Position numbers and translations under genes: made by a program
Assembly (NCBI GenBank): GCA_027257055.1
Contig: JAPVLO010001002.1
Location: forward strand, 62,001 to 126,000
Source: Cephalopachus bancanus
Lineage: Eukaryota > Chordata > Mammalia > Primates > Tarsiidae
DNA length: 64,000 nucleotides
Reading direction: 5' to 3'
Shown here: positions 50,343 to 62,950 of the stretch, one piece after another
How positions within the stretch are numbered: position 1 is the stretch's first letter
How the letters are laid out: every line of letters starts with the position of its first letter
Notes under the pieces: model-generated
The model's input: the letters and a program-made list of their open reading frames with translations, nothing else
Told to the model about the DNA's origin: nothing
Database searches by the model: none

Positions 50343-51680
50343 ATATTTTTTAACAGCTTTACTGAGACAATTTACATACCATAAAATTCACCCACTTTAA
50401 GTGTATAATTAAGTAGTTTTTATGTATTTATATAATTGTACAACCATCACAGCAGTCTAATTTCAGAAAATTTCCATCACCCCCAAAAGAAACCTTCTCC
50501 CCATCAGCAGTCACTATCTATGCCAACCCCCAGCTGTAAGCAAGCATAAATCTCTTTTCTATCTCTAGGGATTTGCTTATTCTGGACATTCACATAAATG
50601 GAATCATTCAATATGTGTTCTTTTATGACTGGCTTCTTTCACTTAGCACCATGTTTTAAAGGTTTATCCACGTTGTATCAGGTGTCAGTGTTTCATTCTT
50701 TTTTATGGCTGAATAATATTCTATTGTATGGATAGATCACATTTAATTCAGCCATTTATCAACAGAGGGACATTTGGATTTTTTCCACTCTTTGGTTATT
50801 ATGAATAATGCTGCATGAACATCCATGTACAATTTATGAGGGGACATAACGTGTTTTTATTTTTCTTGGGTTTGAAAAGCTAGGTCACCATGGTAACTCT
50901 GCATTCAACAGCTTAGGAACTGCAAGACTGTTTTCCAAAGTGGCTGCACCATTTTCCATTCCCATAGCACTACATGAGTTGTTCGTAGTATTCCCTTTTA
51001 ATTTCTCTTAAGATCAGTTGTGATGTTCACTTTTTAATTCCTCACAGAATAATGTAAATATTCTCTCCTTTTTTTCCTTGACCGGTGTAGATAAAGGTTA
51101 TCAATGTTGTTGAATATTTCAAAGGACCAACTTTTAGTTTCAGTGACTTTCTATATTATTTTTCTATTCTGTTTCATTTATTTGCACTGCAAACTTTATC
51201 ATTTCATTCTTTCTGCTTGCTTCGCGTTTAGTTTGCTCTTTTTTTTCTAGTTTCTTAAGATAGAAAGTTAGGCTATTAACTTGAGATCTGTCCCTTTATA
51301 TATAGGCATTTGCAGCTGTAAACTTCGCTCGAAGCACTGTAGTAGCTGTATGTAATACATTTTTGTATGTCATGTTTTCATTTACATTCAAAGTATTTTA
51401 TAATTTCCCTTGCGAATTCTTCTTTGGCCCACTGGTTGTTTAGAGCATACTGTTTAATTTCCATGTATTTGTGAATTTCCCCCATTTCCTTCTATTGTTG
51501 GATTTCTAATTTAGTTCCATTGTGATTGGAGAATATGCTTTTTAGGATTTTAATCCTTTCAAATTTATCGAGACTTCTTTTACAGCCCAGCATATGGCCC
51601 ATCACTGGAGAATGTTCCATGTGTATCTGATCACTAGTTGCTTCATGGAGATGTTTTATATTCTTATTTCCCACAGATCT
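50343..51680 (-). mobile_element. Old L1M 3' part
   Basis: Plus strand 'ttacataccataaaattcac', 'ctggacattcacataaatgg', 'tttgattggagaatatg'-like patches: antisense 3' UTR followed by ORF2 interior. Broken by many stops. Confidence 0.82.
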
Positions 51681-51764
51681 CTCATTTCTTCCCAGTGCTC
51701 TGGGGTCTTACTAGCAGTTTACTACTTTTAATACGAATTACTACTGTATCCAATGAGTGACTCC

Positions 51765-51945
51765 TTACCCTGCCTCACTCTCTATCCCAAAACCTATCCT
51801 CTTTACTCATTTTACCATCACAATTGCCCTGAGGGAATTAACACTTTTTGTCTTACAGATAGGAAACCTGGAAACACAGAGTGAGTTTGCAACTTGTCCA
51901 AAGTGCTGCAGAAGCTGTGGAGGTGCAGCAGGAATGGTCTATGGC
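51765..51945 (-). repeat. MIR SINE relic
   Basis: 'cttacagataggaaacctgg' and 'gagtttgcaacttgtccaaa' match antisense MIR. Confidence 0.65.
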
Positions 51946-52834
51946 CTCTCAACTGCCACTCTCCCTGTGACAAGGTCCTGCTACCACTGAGCCTATTCAG
52001 GTCTCCAGAGAAACAAATGCAACAAGCAGTCTAGTCCTCCTCAAATGCTCTTTTTCATGCACAGGCACATGCAGGGGAAGTTTCTGACTGTTCCCTCTTT
52101 CCCTTCCTGGTAGAAACAATGAGGGCAGCCCACCTGGCACTGCAGCTGGGCCTGCTGTGGGCCTGACCATGGGTTAAGGAGGTGGGACATGAAATGTCTT
52201 CATTGTTTGGGCATAACAGTCTCAAGGCTTCACAGGCACAAAAAGCCAAGAGTCCAAAGACTAAGCTGAGGCTGTGCACAGCATCTGAGGGACCAGGCTA
52301 TGATGACAGATCAATAGATATAATTAGAAGAAAATGCCCCTTTTCCAGAGCTTACTGTGAGTGCAGCTGCCATCCCCCATACAATGCAAAAGACCTAGCC
52401 AGCACTTAAATAGCATCTACCTCTAATTAGTTACCTTTCATTAATCTACCCAGAAAACCCGTTTAGCAAAGGAGAGTCCTCCGAAGCCAAGGGGTGTCCC
52501 TTCCGGTGCCCCAGGCAGAGGCTCCATGTCCTCTTGCACAGAATGCGCAGGGACCCTCAGCCACCTCAGTAATTCTGTGATTCCAAAGCTCTAAAAAGGC
52601 AGGTTATGTGGTGTGTCCTCTCAGTCCCACATGTAGATTTATTACCTAAACTCAAATGGCACCTCTTTCACTAGTAAAGGAGAACAAAGCTCTTCTCTAC
52701 ACACATCCAGTGTTGTAATGGTATCAAGAAAAGCTAAGACTTCCTGTCTTTCCACTGAAGCTGGTAGACGAAGGCAGTGGAACTAATTTGACTGTGTGGG
52801 ACCTGTCATCATTATAAAAACCACCTTTGGTTGT

Positions 52835-52866
52835 ACCCCACATCTTAAAAATAAAACAAATTAAAA
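52835..52866 (+). mobile_element. Minimal L1 3' terminus
   Basis: 'tgtaccccacatcttaaaaa' equals the last bases of the local L1 family; about 30 bp followed directly by an Alu. Confidence 0.6.
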
Positions 52867-52867
52867 A

Positions 52868-53150
52868 GCCAGGTGTGGTGACTCACACCTATCATCCCAG
52901 CACTTTGTGAGGTGGAGGTGAGAGGATTGCCTGAGCTCAGGGGTTCAAGACCAGCCTGAGCAACATGGCGAGACCTTGTCTCTACAATAAATTAAAAAAT
53001 CAGCAGGCATGGTGGCACATGCCTGTGGTTCCAGCTACTTAGAAGGCTGAGTTGGAAGGTTCACCTGAGCCCAGCAGGTCGAGGCTGCGGTGGCCGTGAG
53101 CATGCCACTGCACTATAGCCTGAGCAATAAGACTGATTCATAAAAAAAAA
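52868..53150 (+). mobile_element. Alu
   Basis: Dimer with 'aataaattaaaaaatcagc' linker and 'gtcgaggctgcggtggccgt' right arm. Confidence 0.93.
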
Positions 53151-53812
53151 TTAAAGAAAAACAAAGTCCTGTTTCTACCAGTAAAAAAAGAAATAAGAAA
53201 AAGAAAACCACCTTTTGGAATCATAGGTTCCATCTTGATCCAAGTACCATGTAGACTGAACAACCTAGCTTCGTGAGTCCCTGGGTCAAGGCCCCTCAGC
53301 CCACTTTCCATGCCAAAGCCCAGCTTAAGGGAAGATACTCTTAGACACAGGGACCCAAAAAATGATCAGACGGAAAATTCCCTTTTAGCTTGTCATTTGA
53401 AAAACTACCAAAAGGACTGACTTTCAAGTTTTAGATTCAGAGAATTTTCTCCTGGCATCATCTACCTTATTTTTTTATGGCCACAGCCTTGAGAAGCCTT
53501 GTCACTCATTTCTCTCAGTGCCAGCACCATCTTCACTCACTCATTTTAACATTCCCCATGAGAGGTAGAATCTGAAGATTTAAGAGCTGTTTACAGAGCT
53601 CCTTGTCCCATATCTTAAAGTCCAGAGCATCTCAGAGTCCTAAGCATGCATTCAATAAAATGCTGTTTCATGATCAAAGATAAGCAGGTCTCCTTACTAT
53701 AGGACATCTGAGAGTTTGCAATATGCTAATTCCTTGTCAATATCTCAATATCTAAGATTGTGTTACCACTGCAGCGGAAATTTGACCAGAGATACCATTC
53801 ATTCATTCATTT

Positions 53813-53914
<102 letters not shown>

Positions 53915-56900
53915 TCCCTTCCCCTACCACCTCCCTCCCTCTTTCCCCCATTCCTCTTCTGTGGAATATTTTGCAGGGCTAAACTCCACACAACACACAT
54001 TGGGAAACGCTGGCCTGGTTTCTATCTGAGCACATTACACTTGTTGCAAAGTCTCCTCACTTGTAGATGGAAATATATCACTAGCACTCCCTTTTAAAAC
54101 ATGTCTCATACAGATAAACTTGGGCACACTAAAATCCAACTCAGGCCCTGTGAAAATAAGCACCGCATACAATGGTGCAATGTGATCAAACCCAGAGCTG
54201 TCCTCAGAGCCTGGTTTGCTGTAGGAGCATCTACCATTCCAGTATTCTGTACTCTGTGAACTGTAAACTCCTCTGTATCATAAGCAAACTTGTCATTCTC
54301 AATTATACACTCTCTAACTTTTCAAAGGTACCTAAGGATTCATGCCAGCAATATAAAAATCAAAATAAGAAGTCAGACTTACACATGCCTTACGCTCTAC
54401 GCAGAGCATTTAGAACTTCAAATGCATTTTTCCATAGAAACAAAGTTCTGGATGGTGATTAAGTTCCCAGACTAATTCACAATGTAGCTAAAATAAGGCA
54501 CAGCTGCAATATTATCAATTAATAAAAACTGAAAATAATGAGATTTTTTAAAAAGACATTTTTATTTATCAAAAATACTTCTGCTCAGTGGCATACCAAA
54601 TGGAGGCAGTTTGTGCTCAGGTAAGAAGGGGCTGCCTGCCGAGAATTTACAAAAAATAATGCAACAATAATGAAGCCTACAAAGTTAGCTGGCTTTTTAC
54701 TTTCACCAACTGCTAGCAATTGAAAACAATATCAATAACCAACTATTGCTTCTCTGAGGAAAAAGGGGTTCAATAATAAGTAAAGAAGTAGTTGAGGGTG
54801 CTTGGAGCTATTAAGGAAGAGACTTTGACATACCTACAGGGATTTTAGGGTGACTCTTTATTGTGTCCGATTAGTATCTATACCTGGAGTCATGTCTATG
54901 GGAATCCTTTCATTTTTTAATGCTTTTCAACAATAATCCTGGTCAATGGGGGTATCATAGATGGAATAAAGATCAGGAAACAGATTATCTGAGTTCAATG
55001 AGCAATTCTTAGATGTGAAAGAAAAGGGGCTAAAGAAAATCCATATGTATATGAGAAGCCGTGGGTCTGAGATGGGATTGCACAAATTGTGAACACTGAG
55101 TCAGAGGAACCAAGAGCATCCTGGAATAAAATTCTCCCAAGGAGAAAGGAAAGGAAGTGGGCAGGAGGAGGAGCTTCCTAGGAGAGCCACCAGGTGGAGC
55201 CACCACCATAAACCCACTTCATGGCTCATTCTCTGGGTGGATTTGGGTGGAAACCCAGCAGGAGTGTGGTGGGAGTCTAAATCCACGACTATCCCATGGG
55301 ACACTCACTGTTCTAGTGTTAATGCCTTGAAACCAGGACATAGAGAAAGAAAGGGGATAAATATAATTGAAGAAAAATTCTAAAAAACAATTATGCCAGT
55401 AATCCACAATGACCCAAAGTATAGAGAATGTACCATTGCCATACTCCTCCACATAGTTCTTTACACCCATCTCACCACCCCCACCTCTGGGATCAACAGG
55501 CAGTACCACCCAGATTAAAAATATGAACAAAGGCAGCAAACACTCTACCATCAATCACTGGTGCTCCCAATAAAACTCACTAGAAATGCAGCCAGAGATC
55601 AGTTAGTTCCAAAAACCTTTTTAAAGACTCTTGATTCTCAAGCGTTTGAGAATGAAAGCCCACTGGAAGATAAGACTGACGATAAATGCATATACAGCTA
55701 CGTTCACATAAACACGTACAATACTGAATGACTACAAGTCATACGTGCCCCTATTTACTGCCAGGTTGCTGGCTTTATTTCCTTTCCTCTGGAAAAGATC
55801 AGCTCAGATGGTGGCTAAGAGTCTCCACACAACAGTAATGCCTTTTGTTAACTCTTACTCTATCAATCCATAAAATCCAGTTCCTTAGGTAAAATCAACA
55901 GGTGATTTGGAAACTCGAAGAAAAGTCTGACCCCAAATGCCATATTTTCAGATTCCTAGTTAACCAGAGAGAATCACATTTGTTTTTCTGATAGGCAATT
56001 TAAAAGAAAAAAAAAAGTCTCATCTCTGCAAACAGATTCCCAGATCTCACATCTACTTTAAAGACAAACCACTGGGGACCCAAAGCAGTTGATGTTTTCT
56101 TTAGGACATACTTTTTTCCATCCTTTGTTTACAGTTTCATTTCCAACAAAGAGCCCACAACCTATCAAAATCCACACCACAGCCTCGGAGCCATGAGGAG
56201 TGTTCCACTATGCCTGCATGTGCATGTTTGTACATACTCACACCTTCACCCAAATTCTCACAAGCCAGTCCAACAGACACCTTGGGAATACTATTTCGGG
56301 CAGTCAAGTAAATGTTTAAGAAATAAAAGCTCAAAAAACCATTTCCCCTTCAGGGAAAGGGGACAAGGGAAGGAAGTCACTTGGTCAGATCTGTTTCGGG
56401 ACTAGTCCTAGTGCTGAAACTATGAGGAATAGAAAGATAAACATTAAGTAAAACTTTTCTGACAGCTACAGGCAGCAGACCAAAATGGAGAGCCCCTCCG
56501 TATGGCAAACACGGGACCCATATTAATGTGGAAGGGCATGTGTGTATCAGCCATCCACACACAAAATGAATTCTAAAGAACTTCTGCTCCAACTTTTAAA
56601 GCAACAGTGTGTCACCAGAGGCAGAGCAGCCACTGGCCCCTCTGTTAAAGAAAACTTTTGAATCAAACCTTTCTGAAGGATTCAACACACCAGAAATGAA
56701 CCCACAGAGCAATGTTCTACAATCAAAGTCATAACCACGTACCAATTCAGAGAACAACCCTCCCCCATCTTAACGTGACTCTCAAGTGAGACAGATGATC
56801 TCGCCTCATAGCACCAGAGCTAGACCTGCTACAAATAACATATTTTAAACCATCATATCTTTCAGCATTAATCTCTGGAAGGGGTAGGAAAATGCAAATG

Positions 56901-57004
56901 CATAACAAACCTTAAAAGCAGTTTATCATTGGGAGGCAGATGCCAAGGTAGCAGAGCGACTTAAAAAGATGATTATAAAATACATTTTATATCAGGAGAG
57001 CATA

Positions 57005-57026
57005 ACAACAACAATAATAATAATAG
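57005..57026. repeat. (AAC)n(AAT)n short repeat
   Basis: 'aacaacaacaataataataa'. Confidence 0.85.
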
Positions 57027-57304
57027 CAAAGAATAATAAATGTGCAAAATACAATAGAGACTTACCAAACATTGAATTCATGATAAACTGGAAATAGAAA
57101 CAAGGACATATAAAGCCAACCAGAAACCCACGGAGTGGCTTCACATTCAGAATGACAGAAGTAAATAAGAGACATACCTCACCTTGCCATCAAAAAGATA
57201 TAATAAAGGATTGTGCAGCAGTTTCTCAACATTTCCCAAGGGATACAACAGTCTGAAACTGCTTACAGGCAGGAGTGGCTGTTGTTTTTCTAGTTTTTAT
57301 ATCT

Positions 57305-57375
57305 ACCCCTGCACCAAGCATAGGGCCAGGCACATAGTAGGCATGTAGTAAACACTTGTTATTGAACTTTCATTG
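57305..57375 (+). repeat. MIR/L2-like fragment
   Basis: 'agggccaggcacatagtagg' then 'taaacacttgttattgaa' is a typical MIR 3' end. Confidence 0.6.
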
Positions 57376-60300
57376 GTATCCACCAAAAAGTGAGGAACAG
57401 TGCCCAAAATTACAGATAGTAGGAGAAATTTAGAGAGAGGCAGACCATCTTCATCACATGGTCTGCTAACAATGCAAACTAAATCCCTGAACTAGAACTT
57501 GGTCCTCACACAGGCCAGCAGGGGATTGATTACAGCCTGGATACTTAACCGATCACATGGATAATGTTAGTTGGGAAATCCTTCTAAGGGTGAAATTTAA
57601 AAATCCTTTAATTTCATTTTTAATCTAAGTAGAAAAAAGTCTATATTCAAACAGACAAAAATCCACTGTTCATTTTTCAGGAACATTTAGGATATGTGCT
57701 ATTTAACTGTTAAAACTTCCATTTTGTTTAACTTTGCTTCTAAACTCAACATTTGGATGCTTTTAAAAAAAAATGCCTCTATACATCAATATCCCAATTT
57801 AGGAGGGCCCCTCATTCTCTTATGTTGGTTAATGATAGAAACAAAAGAATAAATCATTCTCAGAAGAAAAGAGACAACTCATTTTTGTCTGGTTCATGAG
57901 AATGACATTTGGCTCCAAGGAAAGTGTTCACATTTTCTGGCTGCAATTCGTCAACATACTGGAGTCTGGGATAACTTATACAATACCCATGCAGCAAGTT
58001 TAAATGAAAAAACTGACTTGAGGAGGGTCAGGAAAGGCTTGTTTCAAACAAGAAGCTCTTTCACTGTGAGTCAGGTAAGGACCAGAGAAACAGTCAAGAG
58101 GTGGGAGCAGGCACAATTGCCCTTAAGTTTCTAATGCCAGAATGTACAGCTGATGGCTGCCACAATAGCTGGGAGGACCTATTTTCTCAATTTCAGTCAC
58201 ATCATCTTCTCGAATAAAAAGTCCATGAATTCATTCCAGTACCTCTCTAAATCAACTCTGTAAAAATTTGCAAAGGTTAAAGCTGAAAACTGAAACGAAT
58301 CAGTCCCCAAACTAAGGTTTCCACAGCCTTCGCCTTTTCTTAAGGCTATGAATAGCTTCCTTCAAACCCAGGGTGTCTTCTGACTTTATGCAGGTGTCAG
58401 GGGAAGGTGAGCTCATCCCACACGGTATACTACAACCTGTTTGCAACTGCTGCAAAGTGAGGCATGTCACAAGAAGCAAAAACAGCTGGACACGATTGGG
58501 CAAGCATCTTCAGCTAGGCCTGTCTCAAGTTCAAGACCCAAAGAAATGGTTCAACTGCAGATCCATCATAGAAACAGACTTTGCTCTTTCTTTATTAAAC
58601 CAATTCCAAGCATGTATCAAATGATAAGGCCCATATAAAGAAAACAGTCATCTCATCTTTGATAAAGTTAAAGGAAAAGAACTTGTGTTAATTCTATTAA
58701 ATTCTCACAGGGTTCAAGGCTGAATCACAAGGTGAAATCATATATTCTAAGATAGATCCCATGTTAGTGAATCAAAGCAGACTGTTAATAAACCTTGAAA
58801 GCAACTTCCCTCCCTAACACCCATAAAAAAGGTAATAGACCCAAATGCCCGAAAGGCTGAAGGGACAAAGCTTAATGAAAACAAAGGGGAGGGGGACACG
58901 TCAGTCATTTATGATAACGCATAAAACTTGAAAAATTAGTTGTAACGGAAGTGTTTATAAGTAAGTAGAATCATCCCACAGATTTAGCCTCTAATCTTTG
59001 TTTTAAGGGGAAAAAAGTGTTTTTTCATTGATTTTGGGTGGGAAAAAATGTAGCTTTTGAGCTCAGTACAATGAACTATTTATCTGGCCTGACAAGGCCA
59101 ATCAATCTACCCCCGCTGTTTATTATAAGAAGTAGTAGAATACTGTTAGTCTTGATGGGTGGGGGGAGGGCCAGAGGCAGCACTGGGCCTGGTACACAAT
59201 GCTTCCCTTCAGCTAGAAATTTATGTTAGGTCCAGGTGACCCAGGAGGTCAGGGTGAAGCCTTGGACAGAATGAAGATGGTTTGTTAAGTGTTTCATATT
59301 TACAGGATACCTCCATGTACTTGGGTTTCATAACCACCGGCATATTCAGTATATAAAACATCTAAGTGAAAAGGCTGGTCATAGCCTGGCTGCAGGCCTA
59401 AGGCAGAAGGCTTTAAAAAAGGAACGTTAAGGCAGTAAGTCGTCCCCTTGCATTCCATTTTTTGGTGAACGAAAAATTCCATCGGGGAACCTACGGCCAG
59501 ATTTTCAGTTGTAAAGAGACAATTATCTGAAAAGTTCTACTCCTTCGTTGATTTAAAGTTCCCAGGTAATTTTATTGAACTCATCCAGATAATTACCTTA
59601 ATTCCTTACCTTAATTAATTCCTTCTCTTGTTAAATTAATTAATTACCTTAAATCTCGTATTGACTTTACAAAAACAGGGCTGGAGAGAGAGCCTTGCCT
59701 CTGGTAAACGTGTGTGTAATTGCAGGGTCTACTGACCTGAGAAGCAGCAGAGGAACGGGAGGGCCCAGGCCGGCCAGGGTGGTTTGGAAATGCAGAAAGA
59801 AGACACACTGCACTCTAACTCTCTAAATTCACTGAATGCAGGTCTCATGGGTTTGGGAGCTTATTTACAAGAATGCAAGAGGCACTTTTGGGAAAGACTA
59901 TAGTTTTACAGAAAAGGATGCTTAATTATTAAAATGGAAAATCCCCTGCTTTGGTAGGATGGGATTTTTTTGAAAAAAGAAAAAGAAAGAAAATCCTATA
60001 GCTGCTAACCATTGTGGGCTTCCAGCCAATATTTCAGCTGAATAATTCAAAAAAGGAAATGTAACCCAGGGCAGCTGGAGGCAGTAGAGGAAGAGACAGG
60101 AAGGAAGAGAGACACAAAGCTAATGTTTCCAGTGCTATGATCAATGGGCAGTTTATTGGACAAGTTCTTATGCTGTCTAAATTTTATGAAAGATTAGCTG
60201 TTCTTCTTTCCCATGGTTACATAAACTTGTCTTCTTTTTTTTCTGGTTAATGAAATCCTTGCTAATCCAGTTCCCGCTCCTGCTTTTGATCAGCTTTCTA

Positions 60301-60708
60301 CTTCTCTTTAAGAAAGTACTAAGTCCATGGGAAGCCAGCAGCTGAGTGCCAGCCTACAGGCACATTCAGCGTGGGCCCTGGCTGGTCCAAGATCTAGAAA
60401 AAAGGAACTAATTCAGTGTTCCCACAGTGCAAAATCGAGTTAGGTCAACTCTGTGATCTCCTATTCTCTCTCGCATCATTTCAAACAACAATTATCATCA
60501 AGAAGGAATGAGGGAGAAAACAAAACTCCAACAACCTGATATTTGAAAATATGCCTCAAGATCTCAAAAAAAAGGAAATCAAGTTTGTTAAAGGTCTCCT
60601 GGATAGATGGATATATTAGCTCTCTCTTTGCATGTCCTGCCTCATAAACTCAGAAAGGCAGAGTCTGTGTTAGGGAGCCTAGCAGTTAGAAAGAACCTGA
60701 AAAGGTTC

Positions 60709-60753
60709 TTAAATTAAATTAAATTAAATTAAATTAAATTAAATTAAATTAAA
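60709..60753. repeat. (TTAAA)9 pentanucleotide microsatellite
   Basis: Nine perfect ttaaa units, about 350 bp downstream (in gene sense) of the 61103 donor. Confidence 0.98.
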
Positions 60754-61102
60754 AAGAGAGTGGTCAGACATACACACAGTTCCGGTCTGTACCATAGCAC
60801 TCTCAAAATTCACCTTTCATCCATAAAAATAGATACAAAAATGAAAGCTAAAGCCCTAGAAAAATCATCATCTATAAATTTAGTCCACTTTGCCATTGTC
60901 AAAAGTATTTGCATTAGTTCCCCTTATTATAGTTACTATATAATTACTTGCTGTGTGTGTGTGTATCCAAAATTTATACCAAAAACCAAAAGGACAAACC
61001 CCATTCAATTTTTTAGCAATGTAAAATTTGACACAGTTCACCTAAAAGTTTCCAGTTTTTGTTTGTGTGTGGGGAAGGAAGACTCTTTCTCCTTTTCCAT
61101 AC

Positions 61103-61226
61103 CTCTCTTATTGGTTCTTAAAATTGTTTCAGAAGACAGTAAAGAGTTTCCACCAGACACTTCATGCATGGGCTTTTCTGGAGCTTTGTTGGAGAGAGGG
61201 TCTTTCTTCATTTCTTTCTTTATTTC
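61103..61226 (-). CDS. SH3KBP1: SH3KBP1 coding exon: end of SH3A and SH3A-SH3B linker
   Basis: Seen: read on the minus strand, a pyrimidine-rich tract ending 'ctgtcctcacag' precedes 61226 and a 'gtatgg' donor follows 61103. The 124 bp encode 41 codons plus one base, beginning [20 protein letters not shown] and ending ...[11 protein letters not shown], with a Gly codon split across the junction. Known: this matches the stretch after the first SH3 domain of CIN85/SH3KBP1 (about residues 55-96), an adaptor that links CBL and endophilins to receptor endocytosis and binds proline-arginine motifs through its SH3 domains. The frame joins exactly to the exon at 21155. By memory, human has a few different residues in this linker (Thr, Leu and Pro-Ser where this copy has Ser, Met and Ser-Gly); rodents resemble this copy at some of them. 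The SH3A core and start codon must lie upstream beyond base 64000. A longer minus-strand frame here is only exon plus intron read-through. Confidence 0.95.
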
Positions 61227-61786
61227 CTGTGAGGACAGATAAAAAGAAAACAAGATTTGTAGTCCAAATTTTAGAATGCCTCTTTGACTATCTGAAGCTT
61301 CATCTTTCTGGAAATGAACTATGATGATGCCAACTCAGCATAACATGATATTTTAAAAACACCATTTCCTATATTTTTGTAGGTGTATTTTTAATTAGAC
61401 AAGCAACTGGTCCTATAAAATGAAATAAGGCCCAGTATGGTGAGGTGACCTTATGTGACTATGGCCATTCCATGTGACCATTAAGAGAATGAGTGATACA
61501 TAAAAGCCACCACATAGCTGTAAATGATAGCCTATTTTCCCTTTTGAACAATGACAAGCTCTGGCCAAGCAGACTCACCCCTTTAAAAGCATTTTATTTC
61601 AATTATTCTCACAGGGGTTTATAAAAGTATATTCCCAAATCACCATTCAGCTCACAATTATACTAAACCCAAAAGAAGATTATTTAAATTCATTTATAGT
61701 CATTGAGTTCCTCTGGCAATTTAACTTTTGCCAAAAATAAAAAAATAATGATGACAGACTAAAATAAAGACTATCATTCTAGATTA

Positions 61787-61970
61787 AGGGGTCAAACTAT
61801 AGCCCACTACCCATTTTTGTAAATAAAGTTACACTAAAACACAACTGCAATCATGTATTTAAGCATTTTTTATGGCTGTTTTGATGCTACAATGGCAGAG
61901 TTGAGTAGTTGCATCAGAGATCAAACCCTAAAGTAACTGGCCCTTTACAGAAAAATTTTGCTGACCCCTG
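61787..61970 (-). mobile_element. MER1-superfamily hAT element
   Basis: Minus orientation of the family at 38692: ends 'ttttgctgacccctg' (right) and 'ggggtcaaacta' (left), with 'tttgtaaataaagtt' inside. Confidence 0.85.
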
Positions 61971-62172
61971 CTCTAGGTGCAGTTTCATCAAAGTTCCATT
62001 AAGATCTGGATTTTTAAGATCTGGATTTTTAAAATCTGATGGCTGATATAATTATTTCAAATTACCTTACTAATTTACATCATTCTTTTCAAAAACATTA
62101 ATAGCCCCAAATGATAGAAACTTACGATGTGCAGGCCTGTATAAAGGAATTCTTCCCAAAGTAGCAAGGGGT

Positions 62173-62248
62173 TTATAGTCTTGTTTAAACTCACTGATAC
62201 AGTTTAGAGATTATAGTCTTGTTTAAACTCACTGATACAGTTTAGAGA
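62173..62248. repeat. 38-bp perfect tandem duplication
   Basis: Unit from 'ttatagtcttgtttaaac' to 'cagtttagaga' occurs twice, 62173-62210 and 62211-62248, without mismatch. The second copy runs into the LTR, whose first bases begin at 62233. Confidence 0.97.
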
Positions 62249-62950
62249 TATATCCCCTCCAAATCTCACATCAAAACTTGATCCCCAATATTGGAGGTGG
62301 GGGCCTAGTAAGAGGTGTTTGGGTCATGAGGAGCAGATCCCTCTGAATGGCTCGGTGCTGTCCTTGCGGTATTGAGTGACTTCTCTATTCATTAGAGATC
62401 CATCTGATTGTTAAAAAGAGCCTGGCACAAGCCGGGCTCGGTGGCTCAGCCTGTAATCCTGCGCCTTTGGGAGGCTGAGGTGAGTGGATTGCCTGAGCCC
62501 GCAGGTTCAAGACCCGCCCGGGCAACTTGGCGAGACCTCATCTCCTCAAAAATCAAAAATTCAGCCGGGCGTGGTAGCGCGCGCCTGTAGTTCCAGTTAC
62601 TTGGAAGGCTGAGGCGGAAGGATCGCCGGAGCCCAGCAGGTCGAGGCTGCGGTGGCCGGGAGCAGCCACTGCACTCCAGTCTGGGCGACAGAGTAAGACT
62701 CCAACTCAAAAAAAAAAAAGAACCTGGCACCTCCTTCCATCTCCCCTGTTCCCTCTCTTGCCATGTGATACACCTGCTCCCCGTTTGCCTCCTGCCATGA
62801 GTAGAAGCCTGAGGCCTCACTAGAAGCAGGTGCTGGTGCTGGTGCTGATGCCATGCTTCTTGTACAGTCTAGACTCATAAGTCAAATAAACCTCTTTTCT
62901 TTATAAATCACCCAGCCTCAGGTATTTCTTTATAGCAACACAAAACACAC
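62233..62950 (+). mobile_element. MaLR solo LTR (MST/THE1-type), split by Alu
   Basis: Starts 'tgatacagtttagagata', then 'tcccctccaaatctcacatc', 'ggaggtgggggcctagtaag', 'ggtgtttgggtcatgagg'; after the Alu continues 'cctggcacctccttccatc' and 'caaataaacctcttttcttt' (polyadenylation signal). An endogenous-retrovirus LTR remnant without internal viral genes. Confidence 0.9.
62431..62717 (+). mobile_element. Young strepsirrhine-type Alu nested in LTR
   Basis: Full dimer 'gccgggctcggtggctcag' with A tail. Target duplication 'aaaagagcctggcac' before and 'aaaagaacctggcac' after (one mismatch). Confidence 0.95.

Noticed and set aside
60760..61242. 160-codon plus-strand frame
   Set aside because: Antisense shadow overlapping the SH3KBP1 linker exon; composition is otherwise random.
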